A stretch of 64,000 nucleotides of DNA from contig NZ_FNBU01000009.1 in the NCBI RefSeq assembly GCF_900102435.1, positions 43,705 to 107,704 on the forward strand, given 5' to 3'. Source of the DNA: Sporolituus thermophilus DSM 23256. Lineage in GTDB: Bacteria; Bacillota; Negativicutes; Sporomusales; Thermosinaceae. Numbering within the stretch: the first letter of the stretch is position 1; each line of letters opens with the position of its first letter. Both the position numbers and the translations under genes were made by a program. Shown one piece after another: positions 48,953 through 58,376 of the stretch. Below the pieces are notes generated by a model. That model searched no databases. It saw only the letters and a program-made list of their open reading frames with translations, and was not told the origin of the DNA.

Positions 48953-49134
48953 GGCCTTTGGGGCGAGGTGAAAAAGAGTAATCTTTTAATTCCTGACCGG
49001 CGGTACAGCCCGCGAGCCATTACGGCTGATCCGGTGAAATTCCGGAGCCGACAGTATAGTCTGGATGGGAAAAGGCCGGCATTATTTATCGTATTGCTGT
49101 TCTATTTCCTAAAGACTACTCTTTAGGATTTTTT
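48953..49134 (+). promoter_or_regulatory. FMN riboswitch (RFN element) controlling ribDEBAH
   Basis: Aptamer 48953-49077 closed by P1 GGCCTTT (48953-48959) and AAAGGCC (49071-49077). The conserved core is nearly all present: GGGGCGAGGTGAAA, CCTGACCGGCGGT, AGCCCGCGAGCC, GATCCGGTGAAATTCCGGAG and CCGACAGTATAGTCTGGATG. A terminator at 49107-49134 is the expression platform, so FMN should switch the operon off. A possible promoter is TTGATT 48899-48904, 17 bases, TAACAT 48922-48927. Confidence 0.96.
49107..49134 (+). terminator. FMN riboswitch terminator
   Basis: TCCTAAAGA 49107-49115, CTAC loop, TCTTTAGGA 49120-49128, then six T. It lies 20 bases before ribD. Confidence 0.9.
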
Positions 49135-49153
49135 ATTTTTTGGGGGATGCCAG

Positions 49154-50293
49154 ATGGACCATGAAAGTTATATGCGCCGGGCGTTGGCCTTGGCGCGCAG
49201 AGCCGAGGGGCAAACAAGCCCTAATCCTATGGTGGGCGCCGTCATTGTTAAAGACGGGACGATTGTAAGTGAAGGGTGGCATCACCGGGCTGGGACGCCG
49301 CATGCCGAAATTCATGCCCTAAATCAAGCAGGCGATTTAGCAAAAGGTGCAACTTTATACGTCACATTAGAGCCTTGTTCGCATTATGGGCGTACAGGGC
49401 CTTGTGTGCAAGCGGTTGTTCAGGCCGGTATTAGCCGTGTTGTAGCGGCGATGACTGATCCTAATCCGCTGGTAGCGGGACAGGGATTTAAGTTTTTAAG
49501 AGAGAACGGCGTGGAGGTAATCGAAGGCGTGCTGGCCGCGGAAGCGGCACAGTTAAATGAGGTTTTTATTAAATGGATTACGACCAAAATGCCTTTTGGT
49601 ATATTGAAAACGGCCATGAGTCTTGACGGCAAGATTGCTACATATACTGGGCACTCCCAGTGGATCACGGGTTTGCCGGCCCGTACCCGTGTCCATGAAT
49701 GGCGTAGCAAGTATGATGCCGTACTGGTTGGTGTTGGCACCGTGCTTGCCGACAATCCTGAGCTGACTGTCAGGCTGATTACTAATGGCAAGAACCCGCT
49801 GCGCATTGTGGCTGACAGTTTGGCGCGAACACCCTTAAACGCTAAAGTTATCACTGATGGTAAAGCGCCTACCATTATTGCTGTAGCACCCGAGGCGCCT
49901 GCTGATCGGATAGCAGCCCTCAAAGCAGGCGGAGCGGAAGTAGTTCAGGTTGCACGCGGACCTGACGGAATTGATCTTCGTAGTTTATTTGCCTATCTGG
50001 GTTCACGGTCTATTACCAGCGTGCTGATTGAAGGTGGGGGAGCCATCGGCGCTTCAGCCTTAGCTGCAAATGTAGTTGATAAAGTCCATTGGTTTATTGC
50101 CCCAAAGATAATTGGCGGTCGCTCGGCCCCCGGCCCTATTGGCGGTATGGGTGCGGAATTTTTGGAGCAGGCTGTTCAACTCGAGGATACAACAATCGAA
50201 TATATTGGAGACGATCTTTTAGTTACCGCCTATGTAAAAAAGCGGGAGGGACGGGATGTTTACCGGACTTGTGGAAGAATTGGGCCAAGTTAA
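49154..50293 (+). CDS. ribD: Bifunctional riboflavin deaminase/reductase
   Basis: Deaminates and reduces the pyrimidine intermediate of riboflavin synthesis. N-terminal cytidine-deaminase fold with the zinc motif THAEIHAL-like (PHAEIHALNQAG) and LEPCSHYGRTGPC (residues about 75-87). The C-terminal reductase has KTAMSLDGKIA, WITG and VLIEGGGAIGASAL. Length (379 aa) is normal. ATG 49154 follows GGGGGA. It overlaps ribE by 38 bases. Confidence 0.97.
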   Translation: MDHESYMRRALALARRAEGQTSPNPMVGAVIVKDGTIVSEGWHHRAGTPHAEIHALNQAGDLAKGATLYVTLEPCSHYGRTGPCVQAVVQAGISRVVAAMTDPNPLVAGQGFKFLRENGVEVIEGVLAAEAAQLNEVFIKWITTKMPFGILKTAMSLDGKIATYTGHSQWITGLPARTRVHEWRSKYDAVLVGVGTVLADNPELTVRLITNGKNPLRIVADSLARTPLNAKVITDGKAPTIIAVAPEAPADRIAALKAGGAEVVQVARGPDGIDLRSLFAYLGSRSITSVLIEGGGAIGASALAANVVDKVHWFIAPKIIGGRSAPGPIGGMGAEFLEQAVQLEDTTIEYIGDDLLVTAYVKKREGRDVYRTCGRIGPS

Positions 50294-50912
50294 GACGGTA
50301 GCGCGTGGCGCAAAGTCGGTACGCCTCACCGTCACAGCACGGAAAGTGTTAGACGACGTGAAAATCGGGGACAGCATAGCCGTTAACGGTACCTGTCTTA
50401 CCGTTGTAGAGTTTGGCGAAACCTGGTTTACCGCCGATGTTATGCCTGAGACGGTAGCGCGCACCGTTCTTGCCCATCTTAAACCAGGGGATACGGTCAA
50501 CCTGGAACGAACCTTGCGGTTAGGCGACCGGTTAGGCGGCCATATTGTGACTGGGCATATTGATGGTGTTGGTTACATACGGGCCAAGGAACGTAGCGAT
50601 AATGCCGTGATTGTGCGTATCGGGGCCGGCCCCGAGATTATGCGTTATATTGTCCGCAAAGGCTCGGTGGCTATCGACGGCGTGAGTCTTACCGTCGTAG
50701 ATTATGGTCCCGATTGGTTTACTGTTTCCCTTATTCCCCACACCGCTGCTGTAACTACGGTAGGTCTCAAGGGTCCGGGCGACCCCGTCAACCTTGAGAC
50801 AGATATTATTGGTAAATATGTAGAGAAACTGTTAGCCCAAAAAGAACCGGACACACCGCCAGCGGGAAGGTTGTCGCTGGATCTGTTGGCGCAGCACGGC
50901 TTTTTGGATTAG
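50256..50912 (+). CDS. ribE: Riboflavin synthase alpha subunit
   Basis: Dismutates two 6,7-dimethyl-8-ribityllumazines to riboflavin. Two lumazine-binding repeats: [15 protein letters not shown] with [11 protein letters not shown], then [14 protein letters not shown] with [10 protein letters not shown]. Length (218 aa) is normal. ATG 50256 lies inside the ribD end, with GGGAGGGACGG upstream. Confidence 0.97.
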   Translation: MFTGLVEELGQVKTVARGAKSVRLTVTARKVLDDVKIGDSIAVNGTCLTVVEFGETWFTADVMPETVARTVLAHLKPGDTVNLERTLRLGDRLGGHIVTGHIDGVGYIRAKERSDNAVIVRIGAGPEIMRYIVRKGSVAIDGVSLTVVDYGPDWFTVSLIPHTAAVTTVGLKGPGDPVNLETDIIGKYVEKLLAQKEPDTPPAGRLSLDLLAQHGFLD

Positions 50913-50933
50913 CAACAGAAAGGTGGCTTTGCT

Positions 50934-52148
50934 ATGACCTTTAAATTTAATACTGTTGAGGAAGTTATTGAAGACATCAGACAAGGCCGGATGGTTGTAG
51001 TCGTAGATGATGAGGATCGGGAAAACGAAGGCGACCTTCTTATGGCCGCGGAAAAAGTAACGCCGGAAGCCATTAACTTTATGGCTACTTATGGCCGGGG
51101 GCTAATTTGCATGCCGATTGTCGGCAGCAGGTTAGATGAGCTGGGAATTGGCGCCATGGTCGCCGAAAATACCGATACTCATTGTACAGCTTTTACCGTG
51201 TCTATTGATGCTAAAAATGTAACGACCGGCATCTCTGCTTACGAACGGGCGCTGACGATTAAGACGGTCCTTGATCCCGCCACTACGCCGGAAGACATAC
51301 GCAAGCCCGGGCACGTTTTTCCGCTACGGTATCGCGAAGGTGGTGTTCTCCGCCGGGCAGGCCATACCGAAGCGGCAGTTGATCTTGCAAAACTGGCCGG
51401 CCTGTATCCGGCTGGGGTAATCTGCGAAATAATGAATGATGACGGCACAATGGCGCGTGTTCCCCAGTTAATGGAATTTGTTAAGAAGCACAATTTGAAA
51501 ATTGTGACAATTGCCGATTTAATTAAATACCGTAAGCAGCATGAAAAATTTGTTGCCAGGATAGCAGAAACGGAACTGCCGACTAAATACGGTAAATTCC
51601 GTTTAATCGCTTACGAAAGTGAACTGGATGGTCAATGTCATGTTGCCCTCGTAAAAGGTGACGTGAGTGGCAAGAAGAATGTTCTCGTCCGCGTCCACTC
51701 GGAGTGTTTGACTGGCGATGTTTTTGGGTCGCAGCGCTGCGATTGCGGCGAACAATTGGAAGCTGCGTTGCGCCAGATTGAAAAGGAAGGCCAGGGCGTG
51801 CTGCTGTATATGCGTCAGGAAGGCCGCGGTATTGGCCTTGCTAATAAAATTCGGGCCTACGCACTCCAAGATAAAGGCAAAGATACGGTAGAGGCCAATG
51901 AATTGCTTGGTTTTCCGCCAGATATGCGCGACTATGGGATTGGTGCGCAAATCCTTGCTGATTTAAACTTGTCCAGCATTCGTCTTCTGACCAACAATCC
52001 ACGCAAACGGGCAGGGCTAGAGGGTTATGGTTTAACCATTACGGAGCGCGTACCGCTGGAAATTAAAGCCAATAAATTTAATTGTCGGTATTTGTCGGTG
52101 AAAAAATCAAAACTAGGGCATTTGCTCAAACAATACGAGGAGGCATAA
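50934..52148 (+). CDS. ribBA: Bifunctional DHBP synthase / GTP cyclohydrolase II
   Basis: Makes both precursors of riboflavin from ribulose 5-phosphate and GTP. The N-terminal RibB domain (residues 1-200) has [30 protein letters not shown] and [13 protein letters not shown]. The C-terminal RibA domain has the zinc Cys in [20 protein letters not shown], and RQEGRGIGL. Length (404 aa) is normal. ATG 50934 follows AAAGGTGG. Confidence 0.97.
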   Translation: MTFKFNTVEEVIEDIRQGRMVVVVDDEDRENEGDLLMAAEKVTPEAINFMATYGRGLICMPIVGSRLDELGIGAMVAENTDTHCTAFTVSIDAKNVTTGISAYERALTIKTVLDPATTPEDIRKPGHVFPLRYREGGVLRRAGHTEAAVDLAKLAGLYPAGVICEIMNDDGTMARVPQLMEFVKKHNLKIVTIADLIKYRKQHEKFVARIAETELPTKYGKFRLIAYESELDGQCHVALVKGDVSGKKNVLVRVHSECLTGDVFGSQRCDCGEQLEAALRQIEKEGQGVLLYMRQEGRGIGLANKIRAYALQDKGKDTVEANELLGFPPDMRDYGIGAQILADLNLSSIRLLTNNPRKRAGLEGYGLTITERVPLEIKANKFNCRYLSVKKSKLGHLLKQYEEA

Positions 52149-52151
52149 CTT

Positions 52152-52616
52152 ATGGTAAAGATTTTTGAAGGAAAACTAACGGCGCAAGGGCTGCGGTTCG
52201 GTATTGTCGTCGCGCGCTTTAACGAATTCATCACCAATAAGCTGCTGAGCGGCGCCTTGGATGCCCTTCAGCGGCACGGCGCGTCGGCCGAAGATATTGA
52301 AGTCGCGTGGGTGCCGGGGGCCTTTGAAATTCCCTTGGTCGCGCAAAAAATGGCGGCAAGCAAAAAGTATGATGCTGTTATCTGTCTGGGCACAGTCATT
52401 CGTGGCAATACGCCGCATTTTGATTATGTGTGCGCAGAAGTTTCGAAAGGAGTTGCCCATGTCGCTCTCGCTTCCGGGATACCGACCGTTTTCGGTGTGC
52501 TGACCACCGAAACAATCGAGCAAGCGATTGAACGGGCAGGTACTAAGGCAGGTAATAAAGGATTTGACGCGGCAATGACAGCCATTGAGATGGCTAATCT
52601 TTTAAAAGTCATGTAA
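52152..52616 (+). CDS. ribH: 6,7-dimethyl-8-ribityllumazine synthase
   Basis: Condenses the DHBP and pyrimidine branches to lumazine; forms capsid-like or pentameric assemblies. Motifs are [52 protein letters not shown] (catalytic His) and [16 protein letters not shown]. Length (154 aa) is normal. ATG 52152 has GAGGAGG in the ribBA 3' end. Last gene of the FMN-regulated operon. Confidence 0.97.
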   Translation: MVKIFEGKLTAQGLRFGIVVARFNEFITNKLLSGALDALQRHGASAEDIEVAWVPGAFEIPLVAQKMAASKKYDAVICLGTVIRGNTPHFDYVCAEVSKGVAHVALASGIPTVFGVLTTETIEQAIERAGTKAGNKGFDAAMTAIEMANLLKVM

Positions 52617-52662
52617 AATATTTCCAGGAAATGAAACTTTCCGTTATGGGGGACAATAAACC

Positions 52663-53220
52663 GTGAAGGTAGGTATTGTGAGTGACACACACGGCTGTGT
52701 AGCAACGTGGCGCAAAATATACAATCGTTATTTCCGTGACATGGACGTGATTATTCATGCTGGTGACGTTCTTTACCACGGGCCACGCAATGCTATTCCT
52801 GACGAATATGACCCGAAGGCGTTAGCCGAAGAGCTAAACAATTGTCCAATACCAATTGTTGCAGCTTGCGGCAACTGCGATGCCGAAGTTGACGGCATGG
52901 TGTTAAACATTCCAATCCAGTCGCCCTATACTTATCTGCGGCTAGAAAACGTATCTGTTCTTGTAAACCACGGCCATAATTTAAGTGATGATGCTAAACA
53001 TGCGCTTGCAGAAAAAATGAGAGTCTCTCTTTTCGTCACCGGCCACACTCATGTGGCTGCTCTTACCAAGCAAAATGGCTGTATCTTTTTGAACCCGGGA
53101 TCACCGGCGATGTCTAAGCGCCCCGACGGCGTAGGCACAATTGCCCGCATGATCGGAAGCAGGATTGAGGTGTTAGATATTGAGTCCGGTAAGGTATTAC
53201 TGGCAGAAGAACTTGGTTAA
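52663..53220 (+). CDS. yfcE: YfcE-type metallophosphoesterase
   Basis: A 185-residue calcineurin-like phosphodiesterase, known family activity on artificial phosphodiesters; physiological substrate uncertain. Metal motifs: IVSDTHGC at the start, IHAGDVLYHG, AACGNCDAE, NHGH and VTGHTHVA, then NPGSP. GTG 52663 has only a weak upstream GGGGG at about 12 bases. It stands between ribH and hslO. Confidence 0.92.
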   Translation: MKVGIVSDTHGCVATWRKIYNRYFRDMDVIIHAGDVLYHGPRNAIPDEYDPKALAEELNNCPIPIVAACGNCDAEVDGMVLNIPIQSPYTYLRLENVSVLVNHGHNLSDDAKHALAEKMRVSLFVTGHTHVAALTKQNGCIFLNPGSPAMSKRPDGVGTIARMIGSRIEVLDIESGKVLLAEELG

Positions 53221-53237
53221 TAGGGGCGTTCAGTTTT

Positions 53238-54113
53238 ATGCATGACCATATTGTTAGGGCGACTGCGCCGGGGTTGCGCGCCTTTGCGGCTGTTACGACC
53301 AACTTAACGGACGAGGCGCGCCGGCGACATAATTGTTATCCCGTAGCCGCTGCGGCGCTAGGGCGAACGATGACGGCTGCGCTGCTGTTGGCGACGAATT
53401 TAAAAGCAGAGGAAAGTATTACCATTCGCATTGCCGGAGACGGCCCACTAGGGGAAATTGTTGCCGATGCCAGCGCTCGAGGTACAGTTCGTGGCTATGT
53501 TAAGAAGCCACAGATCGATTTGCCGCTGCGGGAGGGTAAGCTTGACGTCGGTAGAGCTGTAGGCGCTGGCAATATTTTCGTTACACGGTTTACCGGATTG
53601 AAACAGCCTTTTACCGGAAGCTCCCCGTTAGTGAGCGGCGAAATTGCGGAAGATGTTACTAATTATCTTTTAACTTCGGAGCAGACGCCATCAAGCGTCG
53701 CTTTGGGGGTATTGGTCGGGACTGACTATACCGTGCAGGCGGCTGGCGGATTTTTAGTTCAAGCTCTGCCGGGTGCGGCAGACGAAGTTATTGATAAATT
53801 GGAGCGAAATCTAGCGTCGTTAAAGCCGGTATCTCACTTGATAAGCTCAGGATATGGCGCCGCCGATATACTGGAAAAAGTTTTTGCAGGATTTTCAATA
53901 AATCTATATGAGCCGAAAAAAGTTACCTTTCATTGTCCTTGTTCGCGCGAGCGAGTGGACCGGCTTCTTATCAGCCTAGGCGAGCAAGAGTTGACGGATA
54001 TGATCGGAGAAGGACGAGCCGAGCTGGTTTGTCACTTTTGCAGTGAAAAATATCATTTTAACCGGCAAGAGCTAGAAAATATTTTACAACGCATAAAACA
54101 AGGGGCGACCTAA
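53238..54113 (+). CDS. hslO: Redox-regulated chaperone Hsp33
   Basis: Holdase activated when oxidation releases its zinc. N-terminal folding domain (IVRATAPGLRAFAAVTTNL, IRIAGDGPLGEIVADA) and the C-terminal switch with the four zinc Cys as FHCPCSRERVD and CHFCSEKYHF. Length (291 aa) is normal. ATG 53238 is preceded by AGGGGCG at some distance. Its stop lies in the loop of the terminator shared with rpmB. Confidence 0.96.
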   Translation: MHDHIVRATAPGLRAFAAVTTNLTDEARRRHNCYPVAAAALGRTMTAALLLATNLKAEESITIRIAGDGPLGEIVADASARGTVRGYVKKPQIDLPLREGKLDVGRAVGAGNIFVTRFTGLKQPFTGSSPLVSGEIAEDVTNYLLTSEQTPSSVALGVLVGTDYTVQAAGGFLVQALPGAADEVIDKLERNLASLKPVSHLISSGYGAADILEKVFAGFSINLYEPKKVTFHCPCSRERVDRLLISLGEQELTDMIGEGRAELVCHFCSEKYHFNRQELENILQRIKQGAT

Positions 54114-54124
54114 TGTCGCCCCTT
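54100..54124. terminator. Bidirectional hairpin between hslO and rpmB
   Basis: AAGGGGCGAC 54100-54109 pairs perfectly with GTCGCCCCTT 54115-54124 with a 5-base loop that contains most of the hslO stop codon. A and T flanks serve both strands, but T-runs are short. Confidence 0.75.
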
Positions 54125-54138
54125 AAATACTGACTAAA

Positions 54139-54330
54139 TTAGATTGCCCGTTGTACTTTTCCGGACCGTAAGCAACGGGTGCAAGTATTAATCCGCTTAA
54201 TTTCACCATTCACGACTGCTTTTACGCGCTGAATATTGGGTTTCCAGGTGCGCTTGGTTTTCAAATTGGAATGGCTGACGTTGAAGCCGCTACGTTCACC
54301 TTTGCCACAGATTTCACATATATTTGCCAT
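54139..54330 (-). CDS. rpmB: 50S ribosomal protein L28
   Basis: A 63-residue ribosomal protein with zinc-type Cys pairs: ICEICGKG near the N-terminus and TCTRCLRSGKV near the C-terminus. GFNVSHSNLKTKRTWKPN is the family core. On the minus strand the ATG follows AAAGGAGGTGG. Single gene with its own promoter. Confidence 0.97.
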   Translation of the reverse strand: MANICEICGKGERSGFNVSHSNLKTKRTWKPNIQRVKAVVNGEIKRINTCTRCLRSGKVQRAI

Positions 54331-54383
54331 CTATTCCACCTCCTTTTAAAGAAGACAACCAATCCTTCAAACTAAACACAATT

Positions 54384-54413
54384 ATTCTATCACAGGAAAC
54401 TTAGGGTATGCAA
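54384..54413 (-). promoter_or_regulatory. Promoter for rpmB
   Basis: Minus strand: TTGCAT (54408-54413), 18 bases, TAGAAT (54384-54389), about 54 bases before the rpmB start. Confidence 0.55.
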
Positions 54414-54501
54414 GGGTTGGAAGAATAATATTGCAGCGCAGGGAGGATTTCGCCAACATATATTGAAAGTAGAACAAAAAAGAGAGGGGAGGGCGCACCC
54501 T

Positions 54502-54699
54502 TTGATTACTAAAGAGATGCCGATAATGACCGTTTTGCGGCTGCTGCCGCAGGCCCGCGAGGTTTTTATTCGCCACGGTATGGGATGTATTGGCTGTATG
54601 GGATCGGCTACGGAAACAATCGAAAAAGGGGCCAAGATGCACGACGTTGATTTGGAAACGTTGTTGAAGGAACTAAACGCTCTCGAGTCGGAAAAATAG
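54502..54699 (+). CDS. DUF1858 domain protein
   Basis: A 65-residue protein with the DUF1858 pattern: start ITKEMPIMTVLRLLP, REVFIRHGMGCIGCMGS with a C-x2-C pair, and ETIEKGAKMHDVDLETLLKE. Members sit in anaerobes and often beside hybrid-cluster or Fe-S proteins; the pair may bind metal or sense redox state, which is inference. TTG 54502 is chosen because it gives the canonical ITKEM start and GGGGAGGG lies upstream; an in-frame TTG at 54463 is weaker. It lies 18 bases before recG. Confidence 0.85.
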   Translation: MITKEMPIMTVLRLLPQAREVFIRHGMGCIGCMGSATETIEKGAKMHDVDLETLLKELNALESEK

Positions 54700-54717
54700 T
54701 ACCAAAGGGGGATACCG

Positions 54718-56772
54718 TTGCCGGAAAGGTTGTCGACAAATATTAAATATCTGAAAGGAGTAGGGCCGACAAGAGCCGCTTATTTAACAAAATTAGGCAT
54801 TTTTTCCATAGAAGACTTACTCACGCACTATCCCCGTCGCTATGAAGACCGAAGCTATTTTAAACCGATAAAACTGCTTGAAGATAACGAAGTTCAGACT
54901 TTTCGGGCAACCGTAGTTGCGTTAGAAGAAAAAAAGCCGCGCCGAGGGCTTACATTGACGAAAGTGACCGTTCGGGACGATTCGGCGGTAGCGCAATTGG
55001 TCTGGTTTAACCAGTCTTATCTTAAAAATCGGTATAGACCGGGCATGGAGCTTATTGTCTATGGCAAAGCGGAACGGCGTTTTAATATTATCCAGATCGT
55101 TAATCCCGAGGTGGAAATCGTAGATGAAGCGGAAGAACTATTGAATGTTGGCCGCATTGTTCCCGTGTATCCGGCCACAGAGAATATTAATCAACGCTTG
55201 CTGCGTCAATTAGTACGGCAAGCCTTGGCAGACTGTCGCCCTATCCCTGAGATTCTTCCCGACAATATAATTAGGCAATATAATTTGGTTGCGAGGGATC
55301 AAGCTCTAGAAAACATCCACTTTCCGCCGGACAAGGATGCTTTGCTCCAAGCTCGGCGCCGCTTAGTTTTTGAAGAGTTGTTTTTTTTGCAGTACGGGCT
55401 TTTATACTTAAAAAACCGTAATAAGCGCGAACTTCAGGGCATTAAACACGCTCCCGACGGAAAACTGAGCAAAGAAGTTTTGGCGCGCTTACCGTTTGCA
55501 TTAACAACTGATCAAGAGCAGGCACTACAAGAAATTAAAGCCGACATGGAAGATACGCGACCTATGCAGCGGTTGCTTCAGGGCGACGTCGGATCAGGGA
55601 AAACAGTTATTGCCGCTCTGGCATTGGTTAAGACGGTAGAAAACGGATATCAGGGGGCGCTGATGGCTCCCACCGAAATTTTGGCTGAACAGCATTTTCA
55701 TACCTTGTCCCGTTTATTGGCCAACCTGGGAATAAGATTGGCGTTATTAACAGGTAGCCTGACAAAACGGGAGAGGGATCAAATACTTGCCCATCTGCGC
55801 GAGGGACTTGTCGATATTGTAATTGGCACGCACGCTTTGATCCAGGATGACGTGCATTTTAAACACCTCGGCTTGGTAGTTACTGACGAACAACATCGGT
55901 TTGGTGTACGGCAGCGGGCTTCACTTCAAGCAAAAGGGAAACTGCCTGATGTCCTGGTAATGACGGCGACGCCGATTCCCCGCACGATGGCACTTACCGT
56001 CTATGGGGATTTGGATGTATCGGTAATTCGCATGCTACCGCCTGGACGTAAACCAATCAAAACTTACAGTGTTACCGGAGAAATGCGCGACCGGGTTTAT
56101 AATTTTGTCGTCCGGGAAGTGTCTGCCGGACGGCAGGCTTATGTCGTTTGTCCTCTTATCGAGGAATCGGACAAACTGGAAGCTCAGGCGGCGGTACAAA
56201 TGTATGAGCAATTAGCCAGCACATACTTCAAAGGCTTGACCTGCGGCTTGGTTCACGGCAAAATGAAGTCTCAGGAAAAAGAAGCCGTGATGAGCGCATT
56301 TTATTCGGGCGAAGTTCAAGTCCTTATAGCCACGACGGTTATTGAAGTAGGTGTAAACGTACCGAACGCGACCGTTATGGTCATAGAGGGCGCCGACCGC
56401 TTCGGTTTGGCCCAGTTGCACCAATTGAGGGGGCGCATCGGGAGAGGCGAACACCAATCTTATTGTATTTTAATTTCTGATAGCAAAAGCGAGGAAAGTA
56501 GAGAGCGGCTAGCGGTAATGACCACGACTCAAGACGGCTTCGTTTTAGCGGAAAAGGATCTATTGCTACGGGGACCGGGCCAGTTTTTTGGCACGCGGCA
56601 GCACGGCATGCCGGATTTAAAACTTGCTGATATTGTCCGTGACATTGAAATCTTGCTGGAAGCAAGGCAAGCTGCTCAGCAGACTGTAATGCATCCGGAA
56701 ATATTCGCTAAACTTCAGGATGTTCTTAAGCTTCGTTTTGGCGAAGCGTTCAATATGATATTTAACAATTAG
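54718..56772 (+). CDS. recG: ATP-dependent DNA helicase RecG
   Basis: Remodels stalled forks and branch-migrates Holliday junctions. Wedge OB domain at residues 1-200 (LKGVGPTRAAYLTKLGI), helicase core with Walker A LLQGDVGSGKTVIAAL, MAPTEILAEQH, DEQHRFGVRQR, MTATPIPRTMALT, TTVIEVGVNVPNA and QLRGRIGRG, and the C-terminal TRG-like hairpin. Length (684 aa) is usual. TTG 54718 follows AAAGGGGGAT. Confidence 0.96.
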   Translation: MPERLSTNIKYLKGVGPTRAAYLTKLGIFSIEDLLTHYPRRYEDRSYFKPIKLLEDNEVQTFRATVVALEEKKPRRGLTLTKVTVRDDSAVAQLVWFNQSYLKNRYRPGMELIVYGKAERRFNIIQIVNPEVEIVDEAEELLNVGRIVPVYPATENINQRLLRQLVRQALADCRPIPEILPDNIIRQYNLVARDQALENIHFPPDKDALLQARRRLVFEELFFLQYGLLYLKNRNKRELQGIKHAPDGKLSKEVLARLPFALTTDQEQALQEIKADMEDTRPMQRLLQGDVGSGKTVIAALALVKTVENGYQGALMAPTEILAEQHFHTLSRLLANLGIRLALLTGSLTKRERDQILAHLREGLVDIVIGTHALIQDDVHFKHLGLVVTDEQHRFGVRQRASLQAKGKLPDVLVMTATPIPRTMALTVYGDLDVSVIRMLPPGRKPIKTYSVTGEMRDRVYNFVVREVSAGRQAYVVCPLIEESDKLEAQAAVQMYEQLASTYFKGLTCGLVHGKMKSQEKEAVMSAFYSGEVQVLIATTVIEVGVNVPNATVMVIEGADRFGLAQLHQLRGRIGRGEHQSYCILISDSKSEESRERLAVMTTTQDGFVLAEKDLLLRGPGQFFGTRQHGMPDLKLADIVRDIEILLEARQAAQQTVMHPEIFAKLQDVLKLRFGEAFNMIFNN

Positions 56773-56773
56773 A

Positions 56774-56797
56774 AAAAAAGGGCGGCTGCTGGCCGCC
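56774..56797 (-). terminator. Hairpin after recG with T-run in the minus direction
   Basis: GGCGGC 56781-56786 and GCCGCC 56792-56797 with a 5-base loop, preceded on the + strand by seven A. Read on the minus strand it is a standard terminator (stem then T7), facing recG head-on. Confidence 0.6.
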
Positions 56798-56934
56798 AAT
56801 TATGGGAGAGGAGAAAATTTACATTCTAATTATGCCCCGTATCATCGTTTCTATACACCGTTTAATGAAATTTTTTTATTATTTTCGCGCATCTTGGCGC
56901 ACACTAAAGAAAAACTGGCAAGAGGTGGCGGGGC

Positions 56935-57138
56935 ATGCAAGACGATTTTGCGGAAAAACAGTTACGGGCGATAGCTGAAGAATGTCAGGAGTTTGAGCAT
57001 GTCATAAATGCAATGGGTTACGGTTATTCGCTGCTAAATGTTTCCCCAGATAACTATGTTCGTCGCTGTAGTGACTGTATACATTGGCTTGGTGGATCAT
57101 GCGGTATTTTCCGTGACGAAATCCGGCAATGGCATTGA
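56935..57138 (+). CDS. Small Cys-motif protein, unknown function
   Basis: A 67-residue protein I do not recognise. The N-terminal half is helical and acidic (DDFAEKQLRAIAEECQEF); the C-terminal half carries RRCSDCIHWLGGSCGIF, a C-x2-C-x7-C motif that could bind zinc or, with the earlier Cys, an Fe-S centre. ATG 56935 follows AGAGGTGGCGGGG. It is transcribed alone, ending in a strong terminator, convergent to the DUF4911 gene. Confidence 0.7.
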   Translation: MQDDFAEKQLRAIAEECQEFEHVINAMGYGYSLLNVSPDNYVRRCSDCIHWLGGSCGIFRDEIRQWH

Positions 57139-57142
57139 CAAG

Positions 57143-57167
57143 GCACTGCACCGCAGTGCTCTTTTTT
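57143..57167 (+). terminator. Terminator between the Cys-motif gene and the DUF4911 gene
   Basis: GCACTG 57143-57148, loop CACCG, CAGTGC 57154-57159, then TCTTTTTT. Confidence 0.8.
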
Positions 57168-57429
57168 ATCCCATAATTTCAAATTCAATCGGCAACGTCT
57201 TGAGAATTTCCCATACGTCAGCACAGGTATCGGGGCTGGGGCGCAGCTTAACCAAGCCTTGTTTGGGTTCGAGCGGGATAATCATGACAATATTTTCATA
57301 TCCTTCAAGCAACCGAATGAATAAATTGATATCACAAACTTTTAACTTAATATCAATATCATTGCTATCCTGTTCATATTTCCGGGCTGTATTGGCAAAA
57401 CAGCTGGTTCCTTTATAGCGTCGACTCAC
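57166..57429 (-). CDS. DUF4911 domain protein
   Basis: An 87-residue protein on the minus strand. The core DINLFIRLLEGYENIVMIIP followed by PKQGLVKLRPSPDTCADVW matches the DUF4911 pattern of clostridial proteins of unknown function. GTG 57429 follows AAAGGGGTAAAG. It converges on the neighbouring small gene and is divergent from the VTT gene. Confidence 0.7.
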   Translation of the reverse strand: MSRRYKGTSCFANTARKYEQDSNDIDIKLKVCDINLFIRLLEGYENIVMIIPLEPKQGLVKLRPSPDTCADVWEILKTLPIEFEIMG

Positions 57430-57524
57430 ATTCTTTACCCCTTTATTGCCATCTGTTCAATATTTTAGTATATTTAATTGTGAACTGCAAAGATAGAGAA
57501 AAGATTGGCAAAGGAAAGATTACG

Positions 57525-58205
57525 ATGGGAAAAATTTGGGGATGGCTTTTTATTTTTATTGTCTGCGGTTTACTGTACTGGTGGCAGCCGGAATTTTTTC
57601 AGCATGCTTACAGCATAATCGAAAGAGGCGACATTGCCGCCCTAGCAGAGTATCTCCGCTCTTTCGGAGCATGGGGTATCTTAGTCACGCTGGCATTATT
57701 CGTTATAATGACCTTCACAATCGTTTTTCCGTTCATGATTTTATCCGGAGCCGCCGGCATTGTCTATGGGCTTTTCTGGGGAACGCTCCTCTCATGGATG
57801 GGAGAATTGATTGGCGCCCTATTTATGTTTGTATTTGCCCGCTATTTTTTTCGCCACGCCGTTGAAGGGTGGATTGCGAAAAGTCCATACCTCAAACAGG
57901 TAGACGACTACAGCGCGGCTAACGGGTTTAAGGCCTTGCTGATAGCGCGGCTTTTGCCGTTGGCTCCGTCCGGTATCATTACTGCTGTAGCCGCCATTAG
58001 CCGGATTTCGTTTTACGATTTTTTTTGGGCCACTTTTTTGGGGAAATTACCGCCAGTGGTTATTAAGGTATTACTGGGCCATGACCTCGTTTTTGCTAAG
58101 GAAAACATGACACGGCTGATTTTTATAATTGTCTTGGTTATTGCCGTCTATGCCGCCTTATGGTGGCACAGACGTAAGAAAAAGCAAAATCATGAAAACC
58201 GGTAA
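57525..58205 (+). CDS. VTT-domain membrane protein (TVP38/TMEM64, DedA-like)
   Basis: A 226-residue polytopic protein of the VTT/SNARE-associated family, related to DedA proteins implicated in lipid flipping and envelope homeostasis. Membrane segments near residues 5-22, 47-75, 80-105, 140-165 and 195-215. The family core FPFMILSGAAGIVYGLFWG and the Arg-Leu-Pro box ALLIARLLPLAPSGIIT are present. The C-terminus is basic. ATG 57525 follows AAAGGAAAG; the GTG at 57480 adds a polar tail without a site. Confidence 0.88.
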   Translation: MGKIWGWLFIFIVCGLLYWWQPEFFQHAYSIIERGDIAALAEYLRSFGAWGILVTLALFVIMTFTIVFPFMILSGAAGIVYGLFWGTLLSWMGELIGALFMFVFARYFFRHAVEGWIAKSPYLKQVDDYSAANGFKALLIARLLPLAPSGIITAVAAISRISFYDFFWATFLGKLPPVVIKVLLGHDLVFAKENMTRLIFIIVLVIAVYAALWWHRRKKKQNHENR

Positions 58206-58376
58206 CGCGATTGTCTTTCGCCTTTTATTCAGAAAATCGGTTGTATAAATTAGGCTGCTATGCAGACACTCTCTAATTATTTCAGATAACTAAATAAAAT
58301 AATAAAATGGATTGTTTTGCAGGGATAGAATCACCTTCGCCGAATACAATAACCAGCGCAAGGGGAGGTGATTAAC

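Noticed and set aside
56801..56980. ORF starting ATGGGAGAGGAG after recG
   Set aside because: Overlaps the ribosome binding site and start of the better-supported 67-aa gene; no resemblance to a protein family.
57038..57418. 126-codon plus-strand ORF over the DUF4911 gene
   Set aside because: Antisense to a recognisable DUF4911 protein and runs through a terminator; no ribosome binding site.
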